A program made the translations under genes and the position numbers. DNA of 42,457 nucleotides from an uncultured Clostridium sp. (GTDB taxonomy: Bacteria > Bacillota > Clostridia > TANB77 > CAG-508), in NCBI GenBank assembly GCA_900553755.1, contig USEX01000010.1, positions 1 through 42,457 on the forward strand. The letters run 5' to 3'. Each line of letters starts with the position of its first letter. The stretch's first letter is position 1. This document shows, one piece after another, positions 19,601 through 26,791 of the stretch. The notes beneath the pieces are model-generated. The model saw only the letters and a list, made by a program, of their open reading frames with translations, searched no databases and had not been told where the DNA came from.

Positions 19601-20154
19601 ATGATACAACAGGAATACACAAACAAGGTTTAACTACAAATAACAAAGATGTATTAATACTATTATCAGATGGTGAACCTTATCAAGGAGAAGTAAAGCC
19701 AAATAAGTTAGGAAAAATAGCTATAAAACAACTAAATAGAAAAGGTGAGGGAATTACAAACGATATATATAGTATTGCATTTGGAAGTAGCGAAAGTAAA
19801 GCTACATTACAAGCAATATCTCCAAATAAAGTATACCTATCTTCAAACAAGGAAGATTTATTTGCAACATTTAAAAACATTGTCTATGAAGCAGGAGATG
19901 CAACTCCAGTAACATTTACAAAAGCATCACAAGTTATTTACACAGGAAATAAAGAAATAGCAAGTGACAAAGAAATAACAATAACTTATGATGGACTAGA
20001 AACGCCATTAACATATACATTTACAGCTTCTGGAACATCAAAAGATGGAGTATTAACATATGCAGTGGAAGAAGGAACATATACATTGACATTTAACTTG
20101 ACAGCTGCTTTATTAGACAAAGAGAATATATTAATTACGTACTATGTAAAATAA
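13669..20154 (+). CDS. Giant repeat adhesin: DUF11-like, Cna-B-like and C-terminal VWA domains
   Basis: From the preferred TTG start at 13669 the protein has 2161 residues. An in-frame ATG exists at 13654, but the GGGGG ribosome site (13656-13660) overlaps that codon and lies 8 bases before TTG. Order: membrane helix (about 16-36); Asn/Thr/Gly-rich linker (about 40-130); three DUF11-like repeats (about 165-560, with ITYVIKITNKGN-type motifs); four Cna-B-like repeats (about 565-985); two DUF11-like; one Cna-B-like (about 1301-1405); three DUF11-like (to about 1850); and a VWA domain with MIDAS residues D1874-x-S-x-S, T1963 and D2001. It ends without LPXTG or membrane helix. It is likely held by the N-terminal helix, or released, and binds host or matrix ligands through the VWA. 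Third gene of the sortase operon. Confidence 0.88.
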   Translation: MKARINYKSRKTIIITCVIAVLLIAAVTGTVAFIKGNNNAAAAMPEDNEQVNLNNGNSNNGDTPQENDNQNNGENVEPNLNGDQNNGTTNNGANNSNTTNQNTNNGTTTAGTTTGTTTTGNNGANVPNQDYTQTTVIPGRDNVLVEQNTKIGWSPISVAAYIATANLNIHKPNLELQKYAYLDGDSLEKLPINTAVQKGETITYVIKITNKGNEDANGIRTIDSIPEGTELASISEGGELNSDGKIIWKSDIKAGETVIVSFKVIVTADSIDLINNIAKVNGEETPETKTPVITANKTAQIVTIVDKEEVLENRDAKVGETIRYTITAKNTSEVAGTTVIKDSIPEGTTFVDGSITENGNFDKENGTITWNNVVVPAKGEASVSFDVIVNEKTTAGEVVKSVSNTATVGNTPTEEVETKVANITTEKESVGTHADGTPVTDENLLHELDTITYRLIATNYGNGTGTVTISDKIPEGTTLVGDVTVTGDTTKYDETQLKNGIAVEVKQSEAKTVTFTVRINVFKLGDKNVTEENGKTIRTIDNLVATQDGATITPGTSDKVEKEYVSVNVEKNFVDITNNADKTKPSSINVGLFVGGNKIDTKSLDANWEASFTKLDKYNSSNQLITYSVKELNSEGNPVNEGEMFDQYYQASYSKSTNGDTIITNTLKYENVKTSVTAEKIWNDGTAKSREDSDTVTLKLYADGVACKNADGSAVTGVASNPDWKVEFKNLQKYKTDGTPIKYTIKELNQNGNVVENNAMYDAHYKASYSADGLKVTNTIDYSTFKTSITVNKTWLEPAEVTTHSDVKLSLYQNDGTEAFRTGTISNGKTSYVFTDLPIYDNTGNLYKYYVKEDKVEGYKEVAKQEVTGNSITIQNVIEQEYILISGTKTWEDAKEAHDPVTIQLFKNAETTPTTTTPTDVDGNYIFQSLAKYKVDANGNYEVDANGKVILNEYKVTEVPVDSYVTSPANGYSQITSTRTDYNFTNTMPSIEVTKNVTKIYDKDGVETQRTKVQAGDIIEYTITVTNTGKIDLTDVTVTDDMRVNVSENSTGTQKNIYLTKDNAQAGTNPTSTVISAITLTAAGTQNSTITKTVYYKVEAADVADATLKLTNVAKATGNYEDSNGNKKTVEDYSSENIENATTEIVANSEMNVTKTEKAERKDANGEYTINLGANDKLLPGDKITYTITVTNTGNTDLTNVVVTDTMIITKNGKTATRIPTFNETEGVTISNNGTATTLTIAELPLSNKEITITATYIVTTADMSDTENKISNGVTGVSSETINNPVTPDPVEETTAIEYANITVNKVWDDNGNEPINSTDEKGSRPQEITIVFNGKYADGTTATTIEKTFTKPSNVTNNTWTTSFNDLPKYGEKGEITYTVDENVVPDWYVKSSVDTTTNTITNSIPRLNVTKEVYSLNGTPITPETGKEATASVKSGDVIGYKITVTNTGNIALNNVTVTDVMKNGKTVYKEYNKETGKLSAPISNNIVASGEQIAVNSSKEFIVYYKVDDADVKYVKDADGKDITIDNTATATESYKDGKGNDRVIESIDEASVGIAYSESITIKKEQKINGVELDSTGKKLNGEQVSVTPNTKIEYTITVANTGNTVQENVVVTDIMNNTPNGSSRNVTIKSVKLNGVNRDYTFANGVLTLDGNLDVDETAIITAEYTVGTADMTASVGKIQNKVSVTTETNPKDPTNPIEDVVEVPTEAWAPIITVSKSGKLANGKDANGNAAEYGSTITYTLTAINSGNAPGTQILKDSDLENLLNSKKVSNVENIVVNNFDNAGNPIKDENKTVSDIISGITVNVPAGKTASVTFTVTVTACPDSDNPIRNSVEGGTTRVVTPVVKTIKAKSNTGKISGANYVLIIDTSSSMTSNYVDKENKITRFEAAKKAISNLATFLFAEDSETTSKISIVQFNRKEDTKIVSVRDQIVFGVEDYKNGYITELINNIATNSGTNIEAGLKKAGDLLYDDTTGIHKQGLTTNNKDVLILLSDGEPYQGEVKPNKLGKIAIKQLNRKGEGITNDIYSIAFGSSESKATLQAISPNKVYLSSNKEDLFATFKNIVYEAGDATPVTFTKASQVIYTGNKEIASDKEITITYDGLETPLTYTFTASGTSKDGVLTYAVEEGTYTLTFNLTAALLDKENILITYYVK

Positions 20155-20161
20155 TATACAA

Positions 20162-20203
20162 AAAATTAGATATTAAGCAAATTGCTTAATATCTAATTTT
20201 ATT
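20162..20203. terminator. Bidirectional terminator between convergent genes
   Basis: A near-perfect 19-bp palindrome (AAAATTAGATATTAAGCAA and its complement) with A-rich and T-rich flanks. It can terminate both the adhesin operon and the minus-strand gene ending at 20215. Confidence 0.85.
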
Positions 20204-20214
20204 TTATAAGTTAG

Positions 20215-20700
20215 CTAATCTAAAGCTATTTCATAATCAATCACATTTTCAATATTATCACTACAAACCACGCTAAGACTAGTTTTTAAATTAGGCTCCA
20301 TCTTTGGCAATTTTAGCGAAGTACCAAAAATCATATTACCATTAGCATCTAGTAAATAAAAATGAGCTGTGCGAGCACTAATAACTTTATTGGATACATT
20401 ATTAAGTTGTATTTCAATAATTGAAATATTATCTGAGCTTTGAATATTTACATTTGCAATTTCAATCTCGTCTAAACCTATTATCTGTTTAGAAACATCA
20501 ACTTTGGAACTGATATAGTCTTGTGCCTGAGCAGTAGTTTCATTTCTACGATGCATAAAAAAATAAATTAAAAATCCTACTACCAAACAGATAAATATAA
20601 AAATTATTAAATACTTAATAATTTTTTTAGAGTTTTTATTAGTTACTTTATTATTACTAAAAATTTTTGTTGATGAGCCATCGTGTTTTCCTTTAGACAT
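20215..20700 (-). CDS. Membrane-anchored extracytoplasmic protein of unknown function
   Basis: This 161-residue protein has a basic cytoplasmic N-terminus (about 1-26), one transmembrane helix (about 27-49) and an extracellular part. The external domain (about 80-155) has an alternating beta pattern with SIIEIQLNNVSN and FYLLDANGNMIFGTSLKL, reminiscent of small Ig-like FxLYD-type domains; that match is tentative. GTAGGGGGA lies just before the ATG, a strong site like those of the adhesin operon. It converges on the adhesin gene across a shared terminator; no functional link is shown. Confidence 0.65.
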   Translation of the reverse strand: MSKGKHDGSSTKIFSNNKVTNKNSKKIIKYLIIFIFICLVVGFLIYFFMHRRNETTAQAQDYISSKVDVSKQIIGLDEIEIANVNIQSSDNISIIEIQLNNVSNKVISARTAHFYLLDANGNMIFGTSLKLPKMEPNLKTSLSVVCSDNIENVIDYEIALD

Positions 20701-20845
20701 AAAAAAATCCCCCTACATAGGCTATATAATATGACAAAAATAGGAAAAAGTCAATAAAAATAACTAAGCATCTAATAAATTGTATGTGATAAATTTCATT
20801 TGATTTTGTGTCTATTTTTCTTAACTGCTACAAGTTATTACACAT

Positions 20846-20924
20846 AATGTGATTAAAATGCCGAAAATATTTGCAAAAATGTGATTAAAACTATAAAAAT
20901 GCTTGCAAAAATGTGAATTTATAG
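20846..20924 (+). repeat. Two and a half tandem 32-bp repeats upstream of the ATPase
   Basis: Units of exactly 32 bp begin AATGTGATTAAAA and end TTGCAAA, at 20846-20877 and 20878-20909. A partial third starts at 20910 (AATGTGAATTT). The middle of the unit differs between copies. The last TTGCAA doubles as the -35 box, so the array abuts the promoter and may be an operator. A small palindrome (CACAT-A-ATGTG) lies at the left edge. Confidence 0.6.
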
Positions 20925-20930
20925 TATAAT
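20903..20930 (+). promoter_or_regulatory. Promoter of the DUF4143 ATPase gene
   Basis: TTGCAA at 20903-20908 and TATAAT at 20925-20930 with 16-bp spacing, about 40 bp before the start codon. Confidence 0.65.
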
Positions 20931-20971
20931 TAATATAGGATTGAATATTCTAGTATAAGGAGATGAATATT

Positions 20972-22270
20972 TTGCAAAGATTTATACTGAAAAAGTTAAT
21001 AGAATGGAAAGAAAGTAAATATAGAAAACCTCTTATATTAAAGGGGGCTAGGCAAGTTGGAAAAACTTATATTTTAAAGCAATTTGGAAAAGAAAATTAT
21101 GAAGGGGTTGCATATTTCAATTTTGACCATGATAAAGATTTATATAATCTATTTGAAAACACTAAAAATCCAGAAAGAATATTGGAGCAATTAGCATTTA
21201 TATATGGAAAAGCAATTATTCCAGGTAAAACATTAATAATTTTTGATGAAATACAAGAATGCCCAAATGCATTAAATTCTTTAAAATATTTTTATGAAGA
21301 AGCGAACGAATATCATATTGCATGTGCTGGAAGCTTATTAGGTATTAGATTATCACATACTTCATTTCCAGTCGGAAAAGTTGATTTTTTAAATATGTAT
21401 CCAATGACATTTAGCGAGTTTTTAATAGCAGATAATGCACAGAATTTAGTAGACTACATGAATTCACTAGAAAAAATAGAAAAAATTCCAGACATATTCT
21501 TTAATCAACTAGAAGAAAAATTAAAAGCTTACTTTATAATTGGCGGTATGCCAGAAGCAGTTTCTGCTTGGGTAAATGAAAAAGATATGGAACTTGTTAA
21601 CAAAATTCAAAATAATATATTAAGTGCATACGAAAGTGATTTTTCAAAACATACACAGGATAGCGAAGCAAATAAAATATCATTAATTTGGAATAGCATT
21701 CCATCCCAACTTGCAAAAGAAAATAAAAAATTCTTATATCAGGTAGTAAAAGAAGGTGCTAGAGCAAGAGAATATGAAAATGCTTTAAATTGGTTAAATG
21801 ATGCAAGCCTTATTTATAAAATTTATAATGTAACAAAAACAGACTTTCCTTTAAAAGCATACAATGATTTATCAGCATTTAAAATATATATGAATGATGT
21901 AGGGCTTTTAAGAAAAATGTCAAATTTAGATAGCAAAATTGTTGTAGAAGGAGATAAATTATTTGAAGAATTTAAAGGAGCTTTTACAGAAAATTATGTA
22001 TTAAATATGTTGATATCTACATTAAATTCGGTACCAAATTATTATACATTTGATAGAAACGAAATAGATTTTATTATTCAATATAAGAATAATATAGTTC
22101 CAATAGAAGTGAAGGCAAATAAATCAACTAACAATACAAGTTTAACAAAATATAATGAAAAATTTAATAATGAATTATCAGTTAGATTTTCAATGAATAA
22201 TCTATCAAAAGATGGAAAAATTCTTAACATACCATTATTCTTAATAGAATATGTGGAAAAATTTATATAA
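20972..22270 (+). CDS. DUF4143-type AAA ATPase
   Basis: A complete 432-residue member of the predicted ATPase family with an N-terminal AAA_14-like domain and C-terminal DUF4143. The start is set at TTG 20972 because AAGGAG (20957-20962) directly touches the in-frame ATG 20963 and lies 9 bases from TTG. Walker A is GARQVGKT (about 25-32), Walker B is LIIFDEIQE (about 90-98), and AGSLLG follows as the sensor strand. The DUF4143 half contains YFIIGGMPEAV and ends with a nuclease-like DRNEIDFIIQYKNNIVPIEVKA stretch: acidic residue, then E-x-K. Role unknown; such proteins are often multi-copy and have been suggested to be toxin- or mobility-related. A broken relative lies at 307-1310. Confidence 0.88.
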   Translation: MQRFILKKLIEWKESKYRKPLILKGARQVGKTYILKQFGKENYEGVAYFNFDHDKDLYNLFENTKNPERILEQLAFIYGKAIIPGKTLIIFDEIQECPNALNSLKYFYEEANEYHIACAGSLLGIRLSHTSFPVGKVDFLNMYPMTFSEFLIADNAQNLVDYMNSLEKIEKIPDIFFNQLEEKLKAYFIIGGMPEAVSAWVNEKDMELVNKIQNNILSAYESDFSKHTQDSEANKISLIWNSIPSQLAKENKKFLYQVVKEGARAREYENALNWLNDASLIYKIYNVTKTDFPLKAYNDLSAFKIYMNDVGLLRKMSNLDSKIVVEGDKLFEEFKGAFTENYVLNMLISTLNSVPNYYTFDRNEIDFIIQYKNNIVPIEVKANKSTNNTSLTKYNEKFNNELSVRFSMNNLSKDGKILNIPLFLIEYVEKFI

Positions 22271-22303
22271 GATTTTATCGTTAAAAGAAAGGAAGAAGAA
22301 ATT

Positions 22304-23077
22304 TTGAAAATTTTAGCAGTAGGAGACCTAGTAGGTGAAGGTGGAGTAAAAAAATTAAAAGAGCTTTTGCCAAAAATAAGAGAAGAAGAAAAAATAGATT
22401 TTGTAATAGTAAATGCTGAAAACTCAGCTGGAGGAATGGGAATAACGACGAAAATATTTAATGAATTAAAAGCGTTAAACATTGATGCAATGACAATGGG
22501 AAATCATACTTGGGGCAAGAAAGACATATTTACGTTTATAGATGATCCAAAGCTTTTAAGACCATCAAATTACCCAGAAAATGTTCCGGGAAAGGGATAT
22601 AACATATACACATGTAAAAATAAAAAAATATGTGTAGTAAACCTAATTGGAAGAACAGATATGAATGTGTTATCAGAGAATCCGTTTTTAAAAATGCAAG
22701 GTATACTAGAAGAGGTAAAAGGAAAAGCAGATATAATAATTCTTGATTTTCATGCAGAAGCAACAGCTGAAAAAATCGCTATGGGATACTTTTTAGATGG
22801 AAAAATAACAGCAATGTTTGGAACGCATACACATGTACAAACAGCGGATGAAAAAATACTAGAAGGTGGCACAGCATATATAACAGATATAGGAATGACG
22901 GGACCAAAAAAATCAGTAATAGGAATGGATATAGCAGCATCATTAAAAAGATTTACAACAACATTACCAGAAAAATACAAATTAGCTGAGAGTAATTGCT
23001 CATTAAATGGGTGTATTATAGAAATAAATGAAGAAACTTGTCGAGCAGAAAAAATATATAGGATAAGTAGAAGATAA
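22304..23077 (+). CDS. ymdB: YmdB-family metallophosphoesterase (2',3'-cyclic nucleotide phosphodiesterase)
   Basis: This 257-residue protein matches the TIGR00282/YmdB calcineurin-like phosphoesterases. Metal-ligand motifs appear in order: GDLVG (about 7-11), NAENSAGGMG (about 39-48), MGNHTWGK (about 65-72), DFHAEATAEK (about 148-157) and GTHTHVQTADE (about 175-185). In Bacillus subtilis YmdB affects biofilm and sporulation decisions and hydrolyses 2',3'-cAMP. Start is TTG 22304 behind AAAGGAAG. It is 33 bp after the ATPase gene and 126 bp before spoVS; the rny-ymdB-spoVS order of other Firmicutes is kept only in part, since rny lies 12 kb away. Confidence 0.92.
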   Translation: MKILAVGDLVGEGGVKKLKELLPKIREEEKIDFVIVNAENSAGGMGITTKIFNELKALNIDAMTMGNHTWGKKDIFTFIDDPKLLRPSNYPENVPGKGYNIYTCKNKKICVVNLIGRTDMNVLSENPFLKMQGILEEVKGKADIIILDFHAEATAEKIAMGYFLDGKITAMFGTHTHVQTADEKILEGGTAYITDIGMTGPKKSVIGMDIAASLKRFTTTLPEKYKLAESNCSLNGCIIEINEETCRAEKIYRISRR

Positions 23078-23203
23078 ATGCCGAAAAATAAGGAATTGAC
23101 GCGATGAAAACATGGAAAAAATTACCAAAATCCATAGACAAATAAATCCTGATATTATATAAATATATTGTAGCTAAAATAAATAAAATATTAGGAGGAA
23201 AAA

Positions 23204-23467
23204 ATGGAAACTTTAAAAATTTCATCTAAATCAAATCCAAATTCAGTAGCGGGAGCAATAGCTGGATTGGTAAAAGAATCAAACAAGGCAGAAATGCAAG
23301 CAATAGGTGCAGGAGCATTAAATCAAGCAGTGAAAGCTGTAGCAATAGCAAGAGGGTTCGTGGCACCAGCAGGTGTAGATTTGATTTGCATACCAGCATT
23401 TGCAGAAGTAGAGGTAGAAGGAGAAGAGAGAACAGGTATAAAGCTTATAGTGGAATCTCGAAAATAA
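23204..23467 (+). CDS. spoVS: Stage V sporulation protein S
   Basis: An 87-residue Alba-like protein with the highly conserved SpoVS sequence (LKISSKSNPNSVAGAIAG at the start, IPAFAEVEVEGEERTGIKL near the end). It is needed for spore coat assembly and late sporulation in Bacillus and is probably a nucleic-acid-binding regulator. It follows ymdB, a common pairing. Ribosome site TAGGAGGAA. A terminator follows at 23493. Confidence 0.97.
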   Translation: METLKISSKSNPNSVAGAIAGLVKESNKAEMQAIGAGALNQAVKAVAIARGFVAPAGVDLICIPAFAEVEVEGEERTGIKLIVESRK

Positions 23468-23492
23468 GTTGGCAAATTAATATAAAAATAGG

Positions 23493-23519
23493 GGCATGTT
23501 AAAACAACATGTCTTTTTT
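23493..23519 (+). terminator. Terminator of spoVS
   Basis: GGCATGTT pairs with AACATGTC around a short A-rich loop (one G-U), followed by a run of six T. Confidence 0.85.
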
Positions 23520-23586
23520 GTAAGCTATTGAAAAAAATCATGTTTTAATGTATGATAAGGCATATAAAAATAAAGTAGGGATTAAT

Positions 23587-25173
23587 ATGAGAATAAATAA
23601 TTTAGTTAAATACATATTTATAGCCTTTGCAATAGGAATAATAATCTATGCGGGATATAGAATATACAAAAATAATAATACTGAAAAAAACAAAGTTGAA
23701 GTGGTTGAATCGAAAGAAGATATAATAAAAGACATACGACTAGCTATATGTAATTATGATACGATAAATCCACTTATAACAAATAATAAAGAAATATTAA
23801 ATATAGATACATTAATTTTTGAACCATTATTTTCTATAAGCAGTGATTATCAATTAGAGCCATGTTTAGCTATAGAATGGTCAAGAACAGGAGATAAAAC
23901 ATATGTAATAAAATTAGATACAGGCATAAAATGGCAAGATGGAACACATATAAGTGCTAAAGATGTACAATTTACAATAGATAGGCTAAAAGAAGGTAAT
24001 TCTGTGTATAAATCAAACGTTTCACATGTAATAAGTGTGGAAGTTATTGATGATGAAACAGCAAAAATCATATTGGATGAAGAAGTTCCATTTTTTGAAT
24101 ATAATTTAACATTTCCAATACTAAGTAATTCTTTTTACAGCACAGAAGATTTTTATAATCCAAGCAAAATGCTTATAGGAACAGGAAGATTTAAGATAAC
24201 AGATGTAAGTTCTACAAGCATCACATTGGAAAAAAATAAAGATTGGAAAAATATTAGTAAGTATGATAGTAAAATAGAATCAATAAAAGTAAATATATAT
24301 TCAACGATGGGCGAAGTATTTAATAGTTTTAAATTAGGAAATGTTGATTTAATAAATACTACTATACAAAATTATCAAGACTATATAGGAACAATAGGCT
24401 TCAATGTAATTGAATCGCCTGGCAGAGAATTCGATTTCATAAGCTTAAACTGTGAAGATAAAATTTTTCAAAGTCAAGGAGTAAGACAAGCTATTGGCTT
24501 TGCGATAGATAAAGATAATATAATAAGTTCCGTATATGCAAACCAAAAAATAATGTCTGCATATCCATTAGACTATGGAAACTATGTTTATGAAAACAAT
24601 AATAATAGCTCGGGATATAATGCAGAGCAAGCCAAAAAAACATTAGAGGACGATGGCTGGGAGTATACAAACAATAGATGGAGCAAAAGGATAGATGGAG
24701 TAAATACAACATTAAGAATAAGACTTTCGGTAAATAAGGAAAATAGCCAGAGAGTACAAGTAGCGGAAATAATAAAAAAACAATTGGAAAACATTGGAAT
24801 TCCTGTAACAATAGTAAATTTAAGCAATTCTCAATACCAGAGTGCATTGGAACAGAAAGATTATCAAATGCTAATTACAGGAGTATACAACTCATATAGC
24901 CCAGATTTAACTTATTTTTTTGGAGGAAATAATATATCAAACTATAGAAACGAAAATATATTATCAATTTTAAGTAGTGGTATATCTACCAAAAGCAGTA
25001 AGGTTTTGAAAGAAAAATATTCAGAAATATATAACACCTACAAGGCGGAAGTTCCATTTATAGGATTGTATAGAAGCAAAAATATAACTATAACTAGTCA
25101 AAAATTAATAGGAGAAATTATAGTTAATAATTATAGCACTTTTTATAATATCTCTAATTGGTACAGAAAATAG
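23587..25173 (+). CDS. Extracellular solute-binding protein, family 5 (peptide-binding type), membrane-anchored
   Basis: 528 residues from the preferred ATG 23587, which has AGTAGGG upstream; an earlier in-frame ATG at 23548 lacks a site. The N-terminus is a membrane helix (about 8-25) with no lipobox cysteine, so it is anchored by the uncleaved helix. The body is the SBP_bac_5 fold of OppA/DppA: LIFEPLFSIS, WQDGTHISAKDVQFTIDRL (about 117-135), GTGRFKI and VRQAIGFAIDKDNII. These proteins bind peptides or similar solutes for ABC import. No permease or ATPase gene is nearby, so it is an orphan and could serve a remote transporter or a sensing role. It sits between spoVS and recA. Confidence 0.88.
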   Translation: MRINNLVKYIFIAFAIGIIIYAGYRIYKNNNTEKNKVEVVESKEDIIKDIRLAICNYDTINPLITNNKEILNIDTLIFEPLFSISSDYQLEPCLAIEWSRTGDKTYVIKLDTGIKWQDGTHISAKDVQFTIDRLKEGNSVYKSNVSHVISVEVIDDETAKIILDEEVPFFEYNLTFPILSNSFYSTEDFYNPSKMLIGTGRFKITDVSSTSITLEKNKDWKNISKYDSKIESIKVNIYSTMGEVFNSFKLGNVDLINTTIQNYQDYIGTIGFNVIESPGREFDFISLNCEDKIFQSQGVRQAIGFAIDKDNIISSVYANQKIMSAYPLDYGNYVYENNNNSSGYNAEQAKKTLEDDGWEYTNNRWSKRIDGVNTTLRIRLSVNKENSQRVQVAEIIKKQLENIGIPVTIVNLSNSQYQSALEQKDYQMLITGVYNSYSPDLTYFFGGNNISNYRNENILSILSSGISTKSSKVLKEKYSEIYNTYKAEVPFIGLYRSKNITITSQKLIGEIIVNNYSTFYNISNWYRK

Positions 25174-25184
25174 AATAAAAATGC

Positions 25185-25212
25185 TTGACAAAAAAATAAA
25201 ATAGTATATAAT
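25185..25212 (+). promoter_or_regulatory. Promoter of recA
   Basis: TTGACA at 25185-25190 and TATAAT at 25207-25212, both perfect, with 16-bp spacing. Confidence 0.85.
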
Positions 25213-25222
25213 GTACATAGTA

Positions 25223-25236
25223 CAAACAAATGTTTA
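25223..25236 (+). promoter_or_regulatory. Candidate LexA (SOS) operator of recA
   Basis: CAAACAAATGTTTA resembles the Gram-positive SOS box (CGAAC-N4-GTTCG) with the same 4-bp spacer and palindromic AAAC/GTTT arms. It lies just after the -10 box and the expected transcription start, where repressor would block transcription. A second palindrome, TGTAC-ATA-GTACA at 25212-25224, abuts it. Inferred by similarity only. Confidence 0.45.
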
Positions 25237-25253
25237 TTAATTAGGAGGGTTTT

Positions 25254-26315
25254 ATGAGTAAAGATAACAACGAAAAACAAAAAGCACTAGAAGCTGCATT
25301 AGGTCAAATAGAGAAACAATTTGGAAAAGGTTCTGTTATGAAACTTGGAGAATATAAAACAATGAATGTGGAAGCAATTCCTACAGGAGCTTTAAGTTTA
25401 GACGTAGCTTTAGGAATAGGTGGTATTCCTAAAGGAAGAATAATAGAAGTATTTGGTCCAGAATCTTCTGGAAAAACTACATTAGCATTACACATGATAG
25501 CAGAAACACAAAAATTAGGTGGAGAGGCTGCATTTATAGATGCAGAGCACGCACTTGATCCAGTATATGCCAAGCACTTAGGTGTAAATATAGATGATTT
25601 AATAGTATCTCAACCAGATACAGGTGAGCAAGCATTAGAAATAGCAGAAGCTTTAGTTAGAAGCGGTGCTATAGATATAATAGTAGTCGATTCTGTTGCT
25701 GCATTAACACCAAAAGCAGAAATAGATGGAGATATGGGTGATGCTCATGTTGGATTACAAGCAAGATTAATGTCTCAAGCATTAAGAAAATTAGCAGGTG
25801 TACTTAATAAATCAAATACAGTTATTATATTTATCAATCAATTAAGAGAAAAGGTAGGAATAATGTTTGGAAATCCAGAAACAACACCAGGAGGAAGAGC
25901 ATTAAAATTCTACTCATCTGTAAGATTGGATATTAGAAGAACAGAAAACCTAAAACAAGATGGAGAAGCAATTGGAAGTAGAGTAAAAGTAAAGGTAGTA
26001 AAAAATAAAGTTGCTCCACCATTTAGAGAGGCTGAATTTGATATAGTATATGGAAAAGGAATATCAAAATCAGGTAATATATTAGATTTAGCAGTAAACT
26101 TGGATATAGTAGAAAAAAGTGGTGCTTGGTTTAGCTATAGCGGAACTAGAATTGGTCAAGGAAGAGAAAATGCTAAGAGATATTTGGAAGAAAATCCAGA
26201 AATAATGAATGAAATAGAGCAAAAAGTTAGAGCAAATTTCAATAAAGCATTTGAACAAAGCTTGGATGATGAAGCAGTAGAAGAAGCCGAAGAACCACTA
26301 GAAGATGAGGAGTAA
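25254..26315 (+). CDS. recA: Recombinase A
   Basis: DNA strand-exchange ATPase for homologous recombination and the co-protease for LexA cleavage. The 353-residue length is normal. The start KALEAALGQIEKQFGKGSVMKL is classic; Walker A is GPESSGKT (about 65-72), Walker B IIVVDSVAAL (about 141-150), the L2 loop region NQLREKVGIMFGNPETTPGG (about 197-216), and the acidic C-tail EEAEEPLEDEE. Start ATG 25254 follows TTAGGAGGG. It is followed 5 bp later by recX and then the scpA gene, probably in one operon. Confidence 0.99.
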   Translation: MSKDNNEKQKALEAALGQIEKQFGKGSVMKLGEYKTMNVEAIPTGALSLDVALGIGGIPKGRIIEVFGPESSGKTTLALHMIAETQKLGGEAAFIDAEHALDPVYAKHLGVNIDDLIVSQPDTGEQALEIAEALVRSGAIDIIVVDSVAALTPKAEIDGDMGDAHVGLQARLMSQALRKLAGVLNKSNTVIIFINQLREKVGIMFGNPETTPGGRALKFYSSVRLDIRRTENLKQDGEAIGSRVKVKVVKNKVAPPFREAEFDIVYGKGISKSGNILDLAVNLDIVEKSGAWFSYSGTRIGQGRENAKRYLEENPEIMNEIEQKVRANFNKAFEQSLDDEAVEEAEEPLEDEE

Positions 26316-26320
26316 TATAC

Positions 26321-26773
26321 GTGTATACAATAGAAGAATTTGATAAAGAAAAGTCTAAAGTATTAAAGTATGTCTTGTATAAAAAAAGAAGCAAACAAGA
26401 AGTAAAGAATAAGTTTTATAATACAATAGATAGTCAAATGCTAAATGATATAATTGAAGAATTAGAAGAGAATGGATACATAGATGATAATAATTATATA
26501 GAGAGAGCTGTAAATGAATTTAAAGCTTTAAACAATTTATCTATAAAAGAGATAAAATATAAGCTATCATCAAAAGGAATTCAAGGAAATCTAATAGATG
26601 ATTATATAATAAAAAATAAAGAAGAACTAGTTGAATATGAGTTTGAATCAGCCAGAAAAATTGCTATTAAGAAAATAAATTTGATGGATGAAGATGGAGT
26701 AAAACAATATTTAGCTAAAAAAGGTTATATGAAAGAAAGTATAACAGAAGCAATAAAAGAAGCTAGCAATTAA
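26321..26773 (+). CDS. recX: Regulatory protein RecX
   Basis: This 150-residue helical protein has the repeated three-helix pattern of RecX: KVLKYVLYKKRSKQEVKNKF near the start, then EELEENGYIDDNNYIERAV (about 49-67) and later repeats ending KKGYMKESITEAIKEA. RecX binds RecA filaments and limits their activity. Start is GTG 26321 with GATGAGGAG overlapping the end of recA, so the two are translationally close. The short repeat count makes it at the lower end of the family's size. Confidence 0.88.
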   Translation: MYTIEEFDKEKSKVLKYVLYKKRSKQEVKNKFYNTIDSQMLNDIIEELEENGYIDDNNYIERAVNEFKALNNLSIKEIKYKLSSKGIQGNLIDDYIIKNKEELVEYEFESARKIAIKKINLMDEDGVKQYLAKKGYMKESITEAIKEASN

Positions 26774-26791
26774 GAGTTAAAGGAGCTAAAA

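Noticed and set aside
13669..20154. Tandem DNA repeats or recombination hotspot in the adhesin gene
   Set aside because: The protein domains repeat, but the DNA units have diverged; no long near-identical blocks were seen by eye.
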